Below are positions 8,311 through 15,297 of a stretch of DNA of 20,075 bases, one piece after another (positions within the stretch are counted from its first letter, which is position 1; each line of letters starts with the position of its first letter). The translations under genes were made by a program, and so were the position numbers. The stretch is from NCBI GenBank assembly GCA_052034445.1, contig JBPOIN010000146.1:1-20075 (forward strand), written 5' to 3'. The notes under the pieces were generated by a model. It searched no databases, was not told the origin of the DNA, and worked only from the letters and a program-made list of their open reading frames with translations. Source of the DNA: Sterolibacterium sp052034445. Its GTDB lineage: Bacteria > Pseudomonadota > Gammaproteobacteria > Burkholderiales > Rhodocyclaceae.

Positions 8311-8316
8311 ATTATA
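8311..8316 (-). promoter_or_regulatory. -10 box of the obg-sbcB operon
   Basis: A perfect TATAAT (8316-8311) overlaps the upstream in-frame ATG at 8312 and ends 7 nt before the preferred ATG at 8303. There is no SD site, so a leaderless mRNA starting at or next to 8303 is predicted. No clear -35 is seen. Confidence 0.5.
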
Positions 8317-8342
8317 GCTAATTTTTAACTATAAATCCTCTG

Positions 8343-9305
8343 TTAGATAATTTTTTGTATAAATTTAACAGTTGAAACCTTTGGCTTGTTAAGATTTTTT
8401 TCCCAGGTGCCTAAGGTAGAATAGTCTTGGCCACCAAGAGATCTTTTAAATTTACTAAGCCCATACCATGGGTTACTTTTTAAAGCGTCAACAGGGGCCA
8501 CCCCAAAATAATCTAGCGACTGTTGACCATTGTCTTGAGCATCTTTTTGTAAATACATCACAAGAGCGGCATTTAGGGCGGCTTTAACGTTTCTCATTTC
8601 ATCGAAAGAGCCTGCATAAAGGTAATACCGTCTTTTGGCCTCAAAATCATCAATAAAAAGAGTACCAACCAACTTGCGCCCATTATGGTAACCATAAATA
8701 AGCCCTGCTTTTTTTTCTGGACCTAAAATATTTAAAATATGATGGTAGTAGCTTTTGGGCGGGAAATGTGCGCCCGTTCTCTTGGTGGTAGCCAGCATCA
8801 TTTCGGCAAAGTCATCAGCATCATCGGCTTTATAGCTTTTAACAAAAGAAAGACCGTCACGCTCAAGGTATTTCCATTGATAGCGATTAGTTTTAGACAT
8901 TCCCAGAAGGACTTCATCCCATGGTTTAGATAGATCGGTTATTAACGTCAGTTCTGGTTGCCTAGATTTTGCCATTTTTTGATAACCATTCATGGTTTTT
9001 GAAATTTCTTTGGTATCGCCCACGCAATAAGGTTCTACTACTATTTGGTCGGCGTTATTGGCAGTGGCCAGTTCCAGAACGTCTTCTAGAGCCATTTTAA
9101 GGCCCTTCTGGTCGCTAAATACTGGTCCGTAAGGTAAAAAGACACATTTAATATATTTTCCTATTCTGCCAGGGTTAGGGCCGATAAGTGCCTGGTAGCT
9201 CCAGCCTTGACCTTTTCGGCTGATAACCTGTTTACCAAGGGCAGTTTGGACCCTGCCCCAATCATCACTTTGCAAAAAATGTCTTTGTTTCATATTTATA
9301 GTCAT
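8343..9305 (-). CDS. FemAB/FemX-like peptidyltransferase (GNAT fold)
   Basis: The 320-residue protein has the two-lobed FemAB layout. The N-terminal lobe has LPYGPVFSDQKGL near residue 57. The C-terminal lobe has the family-typical YYLYAGSFDEMRN, ALVMYLQKDAQ and a DYFGVAP...LSKFKRSLGG ending. FemX-type enzymes use aminoacyl-tRNA to add amino acids to the lipid II stem peptide, building the interpeptide bridge. Related proteins act on other substrates, so the exact donor and acceptor are unknown. It is cytoplasmic, with no membrane segment. The ATG at 9305 is chosen because a TATAAT box ends 8 nt upstream; a second ATG four codons in is possible. It sits between the LysM-CHAP hydrolase terminator and obg, in a region rich in wall genes. 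Confidence 0.85.
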   Translation of the reverse strand: MTINMKQRHFLQSDDWGRVQTALGKQVISRKGQGWSYQALIGPNPGRIGKYIKCVFLPYGPVFSDQKGLKMALEDVLELATANNADQIVVEPYCVGDTKEISKTMNGYQKMAKSRQPELTLITDLSKPWDEVLLGMSKTNRYQWKYLERDGLSFVKSYKADDADDFAEMMLATTKRTGAHFPPKSYYHHILNILGPEKKAGLIYGYHNGRKLVGTLFIDDFEAKRRYYLYAGSFDEMRNVKAALNAALVMYLQKDAQDNGQQSLDYFGVAPVDALKSNPWYGLSKFKRSLGGQDYSTLGTWEKNLNKPKVSTVKFIQKII

Positions 9306-9313
9306 TGGTATCT

Positions 9314-9319
9314 ATTATA
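9314..9319 (-). promoter_or_regulatory. -10 box of the FemAB-like gene
   Basis: TATAAT (9319-9314) ends 8 nt before the ATG at 9305. It lies immediately after the T-tract of the upstream terminator, so the -35 region would fall inside the terminator stem. No SD site is present, which again suggests a leaderless start. Confidence 0.5.
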
Positions 9320-9322
9320 TAC

Positions 9323-9360
9323 AAATAAAAAACTCCCTCAGAAAAATCAGAGGGAGTTTT
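9323..9360 (-). terminator. Intrinsic terminator after the LysM-CHAP gene
   Basis: An 11-bp perfect stem (9350-9360 paired with 9329-9339, core CTCCCTC/GAGGGAG) with a 10-nt loop is followed on the minus strand by a T-rich tract ending TTTTTTATTTG. It begins about 10 nt after the stop of the LysM-CHAP gene. The A-run on the other side means it could in principle also work on the plus strand, but no plus-strand gene leads into it. Confidence 0.85.
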
Positions 9361-9369
9361 AGCTAATTA

Positions 9370-10536
9370 TTATCGATAGATATAATTTGGGTAAGCACTG
9401 ACTGGTACTCTAGCGGAACCAACTCGGCCAAAACCAGAGAATCCATTCATATCTGAAACAGTCATTGTGCCATCACCATGAATCTCATCTACAATTCCAA
9501 CGTGTCCGGCCCATCCGGCATCTGTTTGGAAAATTGCACCGGCAACAGGAACCGAACTGACAGTCCAGCCGCTTGCGCGAGCCCTGTTATCCCAGGTATT
9601 AGCATTACCCCAGTTGTTTGGAATTGCTACTCTAGAGGCAGCATACCAAGTACAGTAGCCTGGAACATAACCATTGCCACCATAACGGGCTACAAAGCCG
9701 TAGGTAGCTGTAGACGATGAACTACTAGAAGTGCCTGTGCTGTATGTTCTAGTAGAAGTAACCGGTGCTGGATCAGCTGGTTTTTTACCGTCTGGAATTA
9801 AGATATTTTCGCCAACCGGTAAGTTGCCAGTTATTTCTACGTCGTTAAAGGCAATTATCTGTTCTTTAGATGCACTATACTTAGCGGCCAAACTATCGAC
9901 AGTATCACCGGCTTGAACCTTATAAAGAACACCATTTCTAGGTGGAATAACTAGTTCTTTGGCGCCACTTATGGTATCTGATGAAATGCCATTTGACCAC
10001 TTAATTGTATCTACGCTCACTCCAAACTTATCGGCAATAGAAGTTAGAGACTCACCTGCCTGGGCTGTATATTTTTGGATATCTTCTTTTGTCTTAGCGC
10101 CACCGGCAACAAGCTGAGGTTTATCGACCACAGCTTCTACGGCATCAGCTTGTGAAAGCTGAGCATTAACAGAGTCAGCTTGATTAGACACTGGAATAAC
10201 CTCAGGCATGTTGACTACCTGAGCGATGTTTGCGGCAATATCAGCCGAAGACAGTGTGTCTAGTGGAGCAGCAGCGCTACTAGTGCCTGTTTGGCTAAGT
10301 AGTGCCGACTTTGAACTTATTTCACTAGAACTAGTCTGACCAGCAAATATTAAACCTGCAACAGCTAATAATATAGAAACATTGGCTATTAGTAGCGCGT
10401 GTTTCTTGAATGATTTCTTACTTTTTCGAGCTTTTAACTTGGCTGCTTTCTTGATATCTGAAGAGCCAATTTTTGGAATGTTTGTGTTTGTAGATATAAC
10501 CTTGCCTGAACGAGCAGGCGTAATTAAGTTACTAAT
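9370..10536 (-). CDS. Membrane-anchored or secreted LysM-LysM-CHAP peptidoglycan hydrolase, apparent ATT start
   Basis: From the ATT start the protein is 388 residues. A Lys-rich cytoplasmic part (IKKAAKLKARKSKKSFKKHA) precedes one hydrophobic segment at about 48-68 (LLIANVSILLAVAGLIFAG), which is a signal peptide or anchor. A Ser/Ala-rich stretch follows, then LysM1 (about 155-198, YTAQAGESLTSIADKFGV), LysM2 (about 205-248, YKVQAGDTVDSLAAKYSA), a Ser/Thr linker and a CHAP domain (about 280-388). The likely catalytic Cys295 is in GYCTWYAASR and His345 in AGHVGIVDE. CHAP domains cleave peptidoglycan amide or peptide bonds. The first conventional start in this frame is ATG 10209, which would remove the membrane segment. 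The frame stays open to 10588 with no ATG, GTG or TTG, and AGGAG at 10547-10543 is 6 nt before ATT at 10536. Confidence 0.88.
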   Translation of the reverse strand: MSNLITPARSGKVISTNTNIPKIGSSDIKKAAKLKARKSKKSFKKHALLIANVSILLAVAGLIFAGQTSSSEISSKSALLSQTGTSSAAAPLDTLSSADIAANIAQVVNMPEVIPVSNQADSVNAQLSQADAVEAVVDKPQLVAGGAKTKEDIQKYTAQAGESLTSIADKFGVSVDTIKWSNGISSDTISGAKELVIPPRNGVLYKVQAGDTVDSLAAKYSASKEQIIAFNDVEITGNLPVGENILIPDGKKPADPAPVTSTRTYSTGTSSSSSSTATYGFVARYGGNGYVPGYCTWYAASRVAIPNNWGNANTWDNRARASGWTVSSVPVAGAIFQTDAGWAGHVGIVDEIHGDGTMTVSDMNGFSGFGRVGSARVPVSAYPNYIYR

Positions 10537-10547
10537 ACAACTCTCCT
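10534..10547 (-). promoter_or_regulatory. SD site and ATT start codon of the LysM-CHAP gene
   Basis: AGGAG (10547-10543) stands 6 nt before an in-frame ATT (10536-10534). A TTG at 10540 is in another frame and meets a stop two codons later. The SD site abuts a perfect 6-bp hairpin (10548-10564, GACTCT/AGAGTC with loop AGCAA). Confidence 0.65.
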
Positions 10548-10712
10548 GACTCTTTGCTAGAGTCTTTTCGTAGTATCTACCGTTTAATTATTAGTTGTCT
10601 GCGTAAAAAAACGCTGCATGAACCATAAGGCCATTTAGATAGCTAGTAGACTACGACCGATTTTCAAGAACCTGTTTATTGTTCTTCAGTGATTAAATCA
10701 CCAAAAATCGTA
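10548..10712 (-). ncRNA. Structured 5' leader of the LysM-CHAP gene (candidate cis-regulatory RNA)
   Basis: From the predicted transcript start near 10712 to the SD site there are about 165 nt with ordered pairing. P1 (10710-10704 with 10664-10658, CGATTTT/AAAATCG) encloses two hairpins: 10701-10689 (GTGAT/ATCAC) and 10686-10666 (AAGAAC/GTTCTT). Together they form a three-way junction. P4 (10655-10646 with 10580-10569) is a 10-bp stem with a 2-nt bulge, and it encloses a GCGT/ACGC hairpin with an all-U loop (10614-10601). A final hairpin (10564-10548) touches the SD site. It does not match a riboswitch class I can recall. Start-site control, protein binding or ligand sensing are all possible. 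Confidence 0.55.
10584..10634 (-). other. Possible 16-codon upstream ORF in the LysM-CHAP leader
   Basis: An ATG at 10634 opens a reading frame MALWFMQRFFTQTTNN ending in TAA at 10584, wholly inside the P4 stem region. It has no SD site and may be chance. It is listed because a leader peptide would be one way to regulate the gene below. Confidence 0.15.
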
Positions 10713-10718
10713 CTTATT

Positions 10719-10747
10719 AGTCTATATTTTACAGCCAAAAATGTCAA
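10719..10747 (-). promoter_or_regulatory. Promoter of the LysM-CHAP gene
   Basis: A perfect -35 TTGACA (10747-10742) is followed after exactly 17 nt by TAGACT (10724-10719, four of six matches). Transcription should start near 10712, right at the base of leader stem P1. It is the best sigma-70-type -35 box in the window. Confidence 0.7.
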
Positions 10748-10790
10748 GTTTTTTGGTCACTTTTTACTGATAACTAACAGGGGTGGAACT

Positions 10791-11846
10791 CTAGTAAGTG
10801 GCACACTTTTTAATACAGTATTGTTTTACTAAAGCTTCGTGCTCTTGGAGGGTTTTTGAAAATCTGGTGACATTATCGTCACCGGACACAAAATAAAGAT
10901 AATCGCTCTTAGTTGGCGAAGCAACTGCCTGTAGTGCATTTTTACTGACATTACTAATTGGACCGGGTGGTAAACCATTGACTTTATAGGTGTTGTAAGG
11001 TGAATCTATGGCCGGAGACGGCGCCTCGTTCTTCAGGAAAGCGGCATATTTGTAGGTGGGATCAGACTGCAGAGGCATTCCTTGCTTTAATCTGTTATAA
11101 AAAACTCCGGATATATCTTTCTTGTCTTGGTTGTTGGCAGCCTCCTTCTCAATAATTGATGCCAAAGTGATAGCCCTGTGGATACCGAGTCCTTGGGCCT
11201 GAAAAGCATCAATTAAACCAGGAGTAAGTACCGAGGCCAATTCATCTAACGAAAGTCGAACAATTTGCTGGGGAGTAGTCGAAGCATCTATTTTGAATGT
11301 TTCCGGGTAAATGTACCCCTCGAGCGATTGATCTGTGGGCTTGGCAATTAGTGCTGGGTGGTTAGAATAATTAGCCGGATCAAGAGCCTTATCTACCGAC
11401 TCAGCAGAAAATCCGGCATCTATAAAATTTTGCCTAATTTGATCTAAACGTTTTCCGGGTAATATTGTGAAAAACTTTGATGACACCTTGCCTGTGGTCA
11501 GCATTTGGGCAATTTCTTGCGAACTTTGAGTTGGTGTTATTTCATAACTTCCGGCTTGAATTTTATTGGTTATGCCTTGGTTTCTTAAATACCATAAAAA
11601 AGCCTGAGAACTTCTTATTAATCTCTGTTCCTGCAAGCTACTAGCCGTTTTTGGCGCAGACTGACCTTCATCGACAACAAAAATCACTGCCGAACCATCA
11701 GTTTTTAGTGGTTTAAGATTATTTTTGTACCAAATATTAACGCCTACTGCTATGGCAACAAATACCAAAGCAATACTTATTAATGTCGAAAGAATAATCT
11801 TTTTACCCCGACTTGATCTATAAAAATGTTTTTTAGTGACCTTCAT
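10791..11846 (-). CDS. mltG: Endolytic murein transglycosylase MltG (YceG-like)
   Basis: MltG is an inner-membrane lytic transglycosylase that cuts nascent glycan strands and so ends their polymerisation. The 351 residues hold a basic N-terminus, one membrane helix at about 17-38, a LysM-like N-terminal lobe and the YceG catalytic region. Recognisable motifs are LEGYIYPETF near 175-184, ASIIEKEA with the likely catalytic Glu233, FYNRLKQGMPLQSDPT near 249-264, and YNTYKVNGLPPGPISN. The C-terminus ends in a short Cys-containing tail (KQYCIKKCATY). The ATG at 11846 overlaps the end of ruvX by 14 nt, with AGAGG upstream at slightly long spacing, so coupling to ruvX is likely. No clear terminator follows; the next gene has its own promoter. 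Confidence 0.95.
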   Translation of the reverse strand: MKVTKKHFYRSSRGKKIILSTLISIALVFVAIAVGVNIWYKNNLKPLKTDGSAVIFVVDEGQSAPKTASSLQEQRLIRSSQAFLWYLRNQGITNKIQAGSYEITPTQSSQEIAQMLTTGKVSSKFFTILPGKRLDQIRQNFIDAGFSAESVDKALDPANYSNHPALIAKPTDQSLEGYIYPETFKIDASTTPQQIVRLSLDELASVLTPGLIDAFQAQGLGIHRAITLASIIEKEAANNQDKKDISGVFYNRLKQGMPLQSDPTYKYAAFLKNEAPSPAIDSPYNTYKVNGLPPGPISNVSKNALQAVASPTKSDYLYFVSGDDNVTRFSKTLQEHEALVKQYCIKKCATY

Positions 11847-12240
11847 AATTAAAATAATCCTCTAGTATTATACAAGCAGCAACCGCATCTAGCATATTGG
11901 GGCGGTTTTCTAGGCCATAGCTTTTTAGTCTTTTCTCTGCTTCGACCGAACTGAGAGTTTCGTCTTGAAACTGTACATTCATATCCTGAAAGTTATCTGA
12001 AACAAATTTTCTTGTGTAGGCGGATTGCGCTGTTTCGTTGCCGTCTAAACTCCTGGGTAGGCCAATAATAATTAAGCTAATGTCATGTTCTTGAATTATT
12101 TTTTTTAAGTTTTCAACAAAGTTTTCATTATTTTCAAGCACTGTCAGCGGTTCGGCAAGTTTGGCGATAGAATTTGCCCTGGCAACGCCGATTCTTTTTT
12201 GACCAATATCTAAAGCTAAAATGTTAATTATTTGACTCAT
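11833..12240 (-). CDS. ruvX: Putative pre-16S rRNA nuclease / Holliday junction resolvase-like RuvX (YqgF)
   Basis: The 135-residue RNase H-fold protein shows the YqgF motifs ALDIGQKRIGVA at the N-terminus, IIGLPRSLDGNET near 59, FQDETLSSVEAEKRL near 92 and MLDAVAACIILEDYF near the end. These supply the acidic metal-binding residues Asp, Glu and Asp. In E. coli the family matures the 5' end of 16S rRNA. A TTG at 12246 would add two residues, but ATG at 12240 is preferred. The gene overlaps the upstream 558-residue protein gene by 17 nt and has no obvious SD site, so coupled translation is likely. It also overlaps mltG. Confidence 0.93.
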   Translation of the reverse strand: MSQIINILALDIGQKRIGVARANSIAKLAEPLTVLENNENFVENLKKIIQEHDISLIIIGLPRSLDGNETAQSAYTRKFVSDNFQDMNVQFQDETLSSVEAEKRLKSYGLENRPNMLDAVAACIILEDYFNYEGH

Positions 12241-13900
12241 TAACAAAAGTTATCTGAATTTTTTTAGTATTTGATGGCGTTTTTGAAACCCAAAATGGGC
12301 TGTAGTCTACCTTAACGTCTTTAACACCGTTAATTGATTTAATAATTTCTGAAGTTTGTCGGGCGTTTTTGCCTTTTACCTGGCTGGCTATAGCCTCAGG
12401 GTCTTGCTTAACGGCTACTTCGGCTGTTGTATCTAGGCTGAAAATGACCGAACCGTCCGATTTTGTCTGTTTCAGTATCAGAGTTGCATCTTTGAGACCA
12501 TCATTAACTACTGTTTGGTTTGGACCTGTCTGAGCCAACGCGCTACTTTCAACCAATTGACCCAAGGCTTTTGAATCTACACCAGACATTGTAAATTGCA
12601 TTTTGGCGGTTGCGGTTACTTCTTCTCCTGGGTTCCCAGGCTGAGGAGAACAACTAACGCTCACCGTTTTTGCGCTAAATGTGTCGATACTTGGGAAAAT
12701 ACCCTTTTTCTCAAATTCTGCTGTTAACTGTTTCTGGTAATCACCGCCACTGATTGCCGACTGAACATCATTTTTAGCTTTGTCACAATCTTCAGGAGAT
12801 ACTATCTTAGTTATTTTATCTTGACCACCGCCCATTGCATCACCAACCGCAACGACATCGTTTACATCAGAAATTCCAGGTACGGTATAGGTTCGGTTAC
12901 TGCTAAGGTTGTACTGAGACCCAGGATTAACAGCCGTCACCGAAGCAACTGCTTTGCCAGATCCAGAATACGGACTCGTTAGCTTACATGCCGAAGCACT
13001 TGAACTGGTAAATCCTGGCACAATTACAGCATCGCTAGTGACAAAACTCGCCGTTCCCCCAGAAAAACCGGTAGTAAAGGTAGAGCCAGCCGGAATTGTA
13101 AAGCCGTCTTTAAAATCACAGTTATAGACAGTAATTTTACCGTTTGCTTTTGTGCCATCGTTTCTTTGGCCGGTAGAAGGTGTTTTTTTACTGTCAGACT
13201 TATCTATGGTGCTGGTTTTTAAAATAAATTCTTTAGACTCGACGTTATCTGATGTAGCTTTAGGGCTTGCCTCTATGTCGGTGGCTACTTTTACAGATTG
13301 TGTTTCAGATATTATGGTGATTTTTGCCTTAGGAAGTACGTAAAAAGCCAAAATAAAAATAATTATTAAGGCGAAAATTCCGCCTCCTATAACAAATAAC
13401 CTAGTTCTAAAACTGTCAAAATTTGGAACTTTAAGTTTGCTGTTTTTTTTCTTACTATCTTTCTTTTTAGTATCAGCTTTGCTGGCTCTTGGTTGAGCTG
13501 TTTTGGAATTATCTGGGTCATTCGGTTGCGACTGTTGAGTGTTTTTTTCTTCATCAACATTTTCTGGAACCGCTTCTTCTGATATTTCTTCTATGTGGCT
13601 TTCCTGAGGCGCTGTTTTTTGGACTTCTGGAACGAACGGTTTGCTCTGTAAGGTATTAGCTACAAAAACACCAGCTAAGCCTGCTAGTTTAAGCACTCCT
13701 GGCTCACTAGTTACTAGAACTATCTGCTTAGAAGATGCCGTTGCTGCCCTATTTAAAATTTTCATATTAACAGAACTCTGCAATAATGGGCATCTTTTGG
13801 GTAATACTAAAGCAACGACACTTTCTTTAGAGCTACTAACTTTAGAGGTTACAGCTGCTATCTCATCGTCTGAGTCAATATAAATTACATCTTTAGCCAT
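12224..13900 (-). CDS. Single-pass membrane protein with baseplate-J-like outer region
   Basis: The 558-residue protein has three parts. The N-terminal part (about 1-88) is a small soluble alpha/beta domain with alternating hydrophobic strands (VVALVLPK, KQIVLVTSEPG). It is followed by an acidic then Lys-rich linker (about 95-165). One membrane helix lies at about 168-189 (LFVIGGGIFALIIIFILAFYV). The large outer part includes KITVYN, TIPAGSTFTT, a TxxxVPGF stretch, SVTAVNPGSQYNL and VPG, in the order seen in baseplate J/gp47-like proteins. Its C-terminal third has two further strand-rich repeats. The function is unknown. It begins 7 nt after the FtsA/PilM-like gene, so the two are certainly cotranscribed. 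Its cytoplasmic domain is a natural candidate to contact that ATPase. Confidence 0.75.
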   Translation of the reverse strand: MAKDVIYIDSDDEIAAVTSKVSSSKESVVALVLPKRCPLLQSSVNMKILNRAATASSKQIVLVTSEPGVLKLAGLAGVFVANTLQSKPFVPEVQKTAPQESHIEEISEEAVPENVDEEKNTQQSQPNDPDNSKTAQPRASKADTKKKDSKKKNSKLKVPNFDSFRTRLFVIGGGIFALIIIFILAFYVLPKAKITIISETQSVKVATDIEASPKATSDNVESKEFILKTSTIDKSDSKKTPSTGQRNDGTKANGKITVYNCDFKDGFTIPAGSTFTTGFSGGTASFVTSDAVIVPGFTSSSASACKLTSPYSGSGKAVASVTAVNPGSQYNLSSNRTYTVPGISDVNDVVAVGDAMGGGQDKITKIVSPEDCDKAKNDVQSAISGGDYQKQLTAEFEKKGIFPSIDTFSAKTVSVSCSPQPGNPGEEVTATAKMQFTMSGVDSKALGQLVESSALAQTGPNQTVVNDGLKDATLILKQTKSDGSVIFSLDTTAEVAVKQDPEAIASQVKGKNARQTSEIIKSINGVKDVKVDYSPFWVSKTPSNTKKIQITFVNESNN

Positions 13901-13907
13901 TTTTCGC

Positions 13908-15194
13908 TTATATCCTTAACATTCTGTTGATCTTATCTTTAATTGTAGCGGTCTCTTCGTCGTATTGTAAAACCGTATCCATTCCCACCCTAAGCAAGCC
14001 CATTGCAGTTATAAAGGTGTGGTCATTAATTTTACCAGTTTCATCTATAATTCCCTTAACTTGGGTAGGTTTTATTAATTGAATGGTTGGCTTTTTAGTG
14101 AAAGGCAATTGCTTATACCAATCGGTTTGCGCCAATTTATCCGTCAATATCTTAAGACTAGACCCGCCACCGCACAGTAAAATTCGACTTGGCAAGTGGT
14201 CTAATCTGTCAAATTCTTCGAGGGCTAGTTCCAGGCCACTCATCCAGACTTCTAATGTTTTACTAAGAGCATCCTCTGTGCTCTGCTTTCTTGCTTCTGG
14301 GATTTTACCATCTTCAAGACCAAGTTTTAACTCCTCGGCTCTATCAAACTCAACACCTAAATCTAAGGAAATAGACTTTGTATATGCTCGACCTCCTATG
14401 CCAAACATTATTGTGCCTTCTACCCCGCCCTCGTTGACAACTGCAATATCAGTGGTACCACCTCCAACATCGACTAAAATTGCTGTAATACTGGCATTGG
14501 GGTCATCGCCAATTACTGATCTTGCCACCGCAAAAGGCTCGGCAGCTACTGTCAATAAATCTAAGTCTAACTGCTCGGCTACTTTTTCTATGGCACCTAT
14601 GTGAACCAAAGGCGCAAAAGCCGTATACAGGCTTATGAGCACGTTTTTACCTTGAAAACCTATTGGGTTAGTTACTTTATATCCATCTATTTCTATAGAT
14701 ATTAAAGCGCTATTCACTAGCTTCAGCCCTATATCTTTACCGCCGGTTTCAAGCTCAAGTTGTTTTTTGGCAATAGTTTCAGCCCGCTCCTGAACTAAGG
14801 TAAAAATTCGGTCAACTTCTTCGACCGTTATCTCTTTATTTGGTTCTTTGCGCGCAAACCGCACAATTGTTGTATTGCCCTTAACAAGCTCACCAGCAAT
14901 ACCAATAACAGCGCTTCTACCACTAGCTCCGGCCATTTGTTCGGCTTCGCTTAAAGCCGAGTCACAATTGGCCACAACTGCGGTAATATCAGAAATTGCC
15001 CCTGCATTCATATCGCTCAGAGACTGCTTTTGCCGACCAACTCCAATTATTTTAAGATCATTACCTGGCTCGACTTTTGAGATAACCGCTTTTACATACT
15101 CGGTTCCTATATCAAGTCCTATCATCAGTTTTTCATCCGATGAATCACCAGAATTAGCAACTTGGTCTTTAACTTTTTTAAATTTTTTCAGCAT
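13908..15194 (-). CDS. FtsA/PilM-family actin-fold ATPase
   Basis: The 428-residue protein has the actin-fold nucleotide motifs: phosphate-1 MIGLDIGTEYVKAVI (about 24-38), phosphate-2 AILVDVGGGTTDIAVV (about 236-251) and the adenosine motif ILLCGGGSS (about 338-346). A region at about 110-190 resembles the SHS2 (1C) subdomain of FtsA and PilM. The C-terminus (IKDKINRMLRI) is a short amphipathic segment like the membrane-targeting helix of FtsA. FtsA tethers FtsZ to the membrane; PilM is the cytoplasmic base of the type IV pilus alignment complex. The operon partner is a bitopic protein and not FtsZ or a recognisable PilN, so the role is left open. Its promoter is just upstream and no SD site is visible. 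Confidence 0.85.
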   Translation of the reverse strand: MLKKFKKVKDQVANSGDSSDEKLMIGLDIGTEYVKAVISKVEPGNDLKIIGVGRQKQSLSDMNAGAISDITAVVANCDSALSEAEQMAGASGRSAVIGIAGELVKGNTTIVRFARKEPNKEITVEEVDRIFTLVQERAETIAKKQLELETGGKDIGLKLVNSALISIEIDGYKVTNPIGFQGKNVLISLYTAFAPLVHIGAIEKVAEQLDLDLLTVAAEPFAVARSVIGDDPNASITAILVDVGGGTTDIAVVNEGGVEGTIMFGIGGRAYTKSISLDLGVEFDRAEELKLGLEDGKIPEARKQSTEDALSKTLEVWMSGLELALEEFDRLDHLPSRILLCGGGSSLKILTDKLAQTDWYKQLPFTKKPTIQLIKPTQVKGIIDETGKINDHTFITAMGLLRVGMDTVLQYDEETATIKDKINRMLRI

Positions 15195-15207
15195 ATTATC
15201 GTCTTAT

Positions 15208-15216
15208 ATTTTAGCA
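15208..15216 (-). promoter_or_regulatory. Extended -10 promoter of the FtsA/PilM-like operon
   Basis: TGCTAAAAT (15216-15208) fits TGnTATAAT with one mismatch and ends 13 nt before the ATG at 15194. The predicted leader is about 6 nt without an SD site. The same nine bases occur before mnmA. Confidence 0.5.
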
Positions 15217-15297
15217 CAAGAACTATCAAGAGATAACCTTAACACAATCGACTCATGAAATCATTAATTTGTAATGTTTTACTTATATTGGCACTAG

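Noticed and set aside
10537..10590. A frameshift joining the LysM-CHAP frame to a TTG start at 10540
   Set aside because: The TTG frame reaches a stop after two codons, and no slippery run lies there. The ATT with good SD spacing is simpler.
10548..10712. Calling the LysM-CHAP leader a ydaO/c-di-AMP riboswitch
   Set aside because: The gene type fits, but I could not find the conserved blocks of that class and the pairing layout differs. It is reported only as a structured leader.
14083..14604. A 173-codon plus-strand open frame opposite the FtsA/PilM-like gene
   Set aside because: It is antisense to a gene with clear actin-fold motifs, has no SD site or promoter, and its translation is Ser/Pro-rich without domain features.
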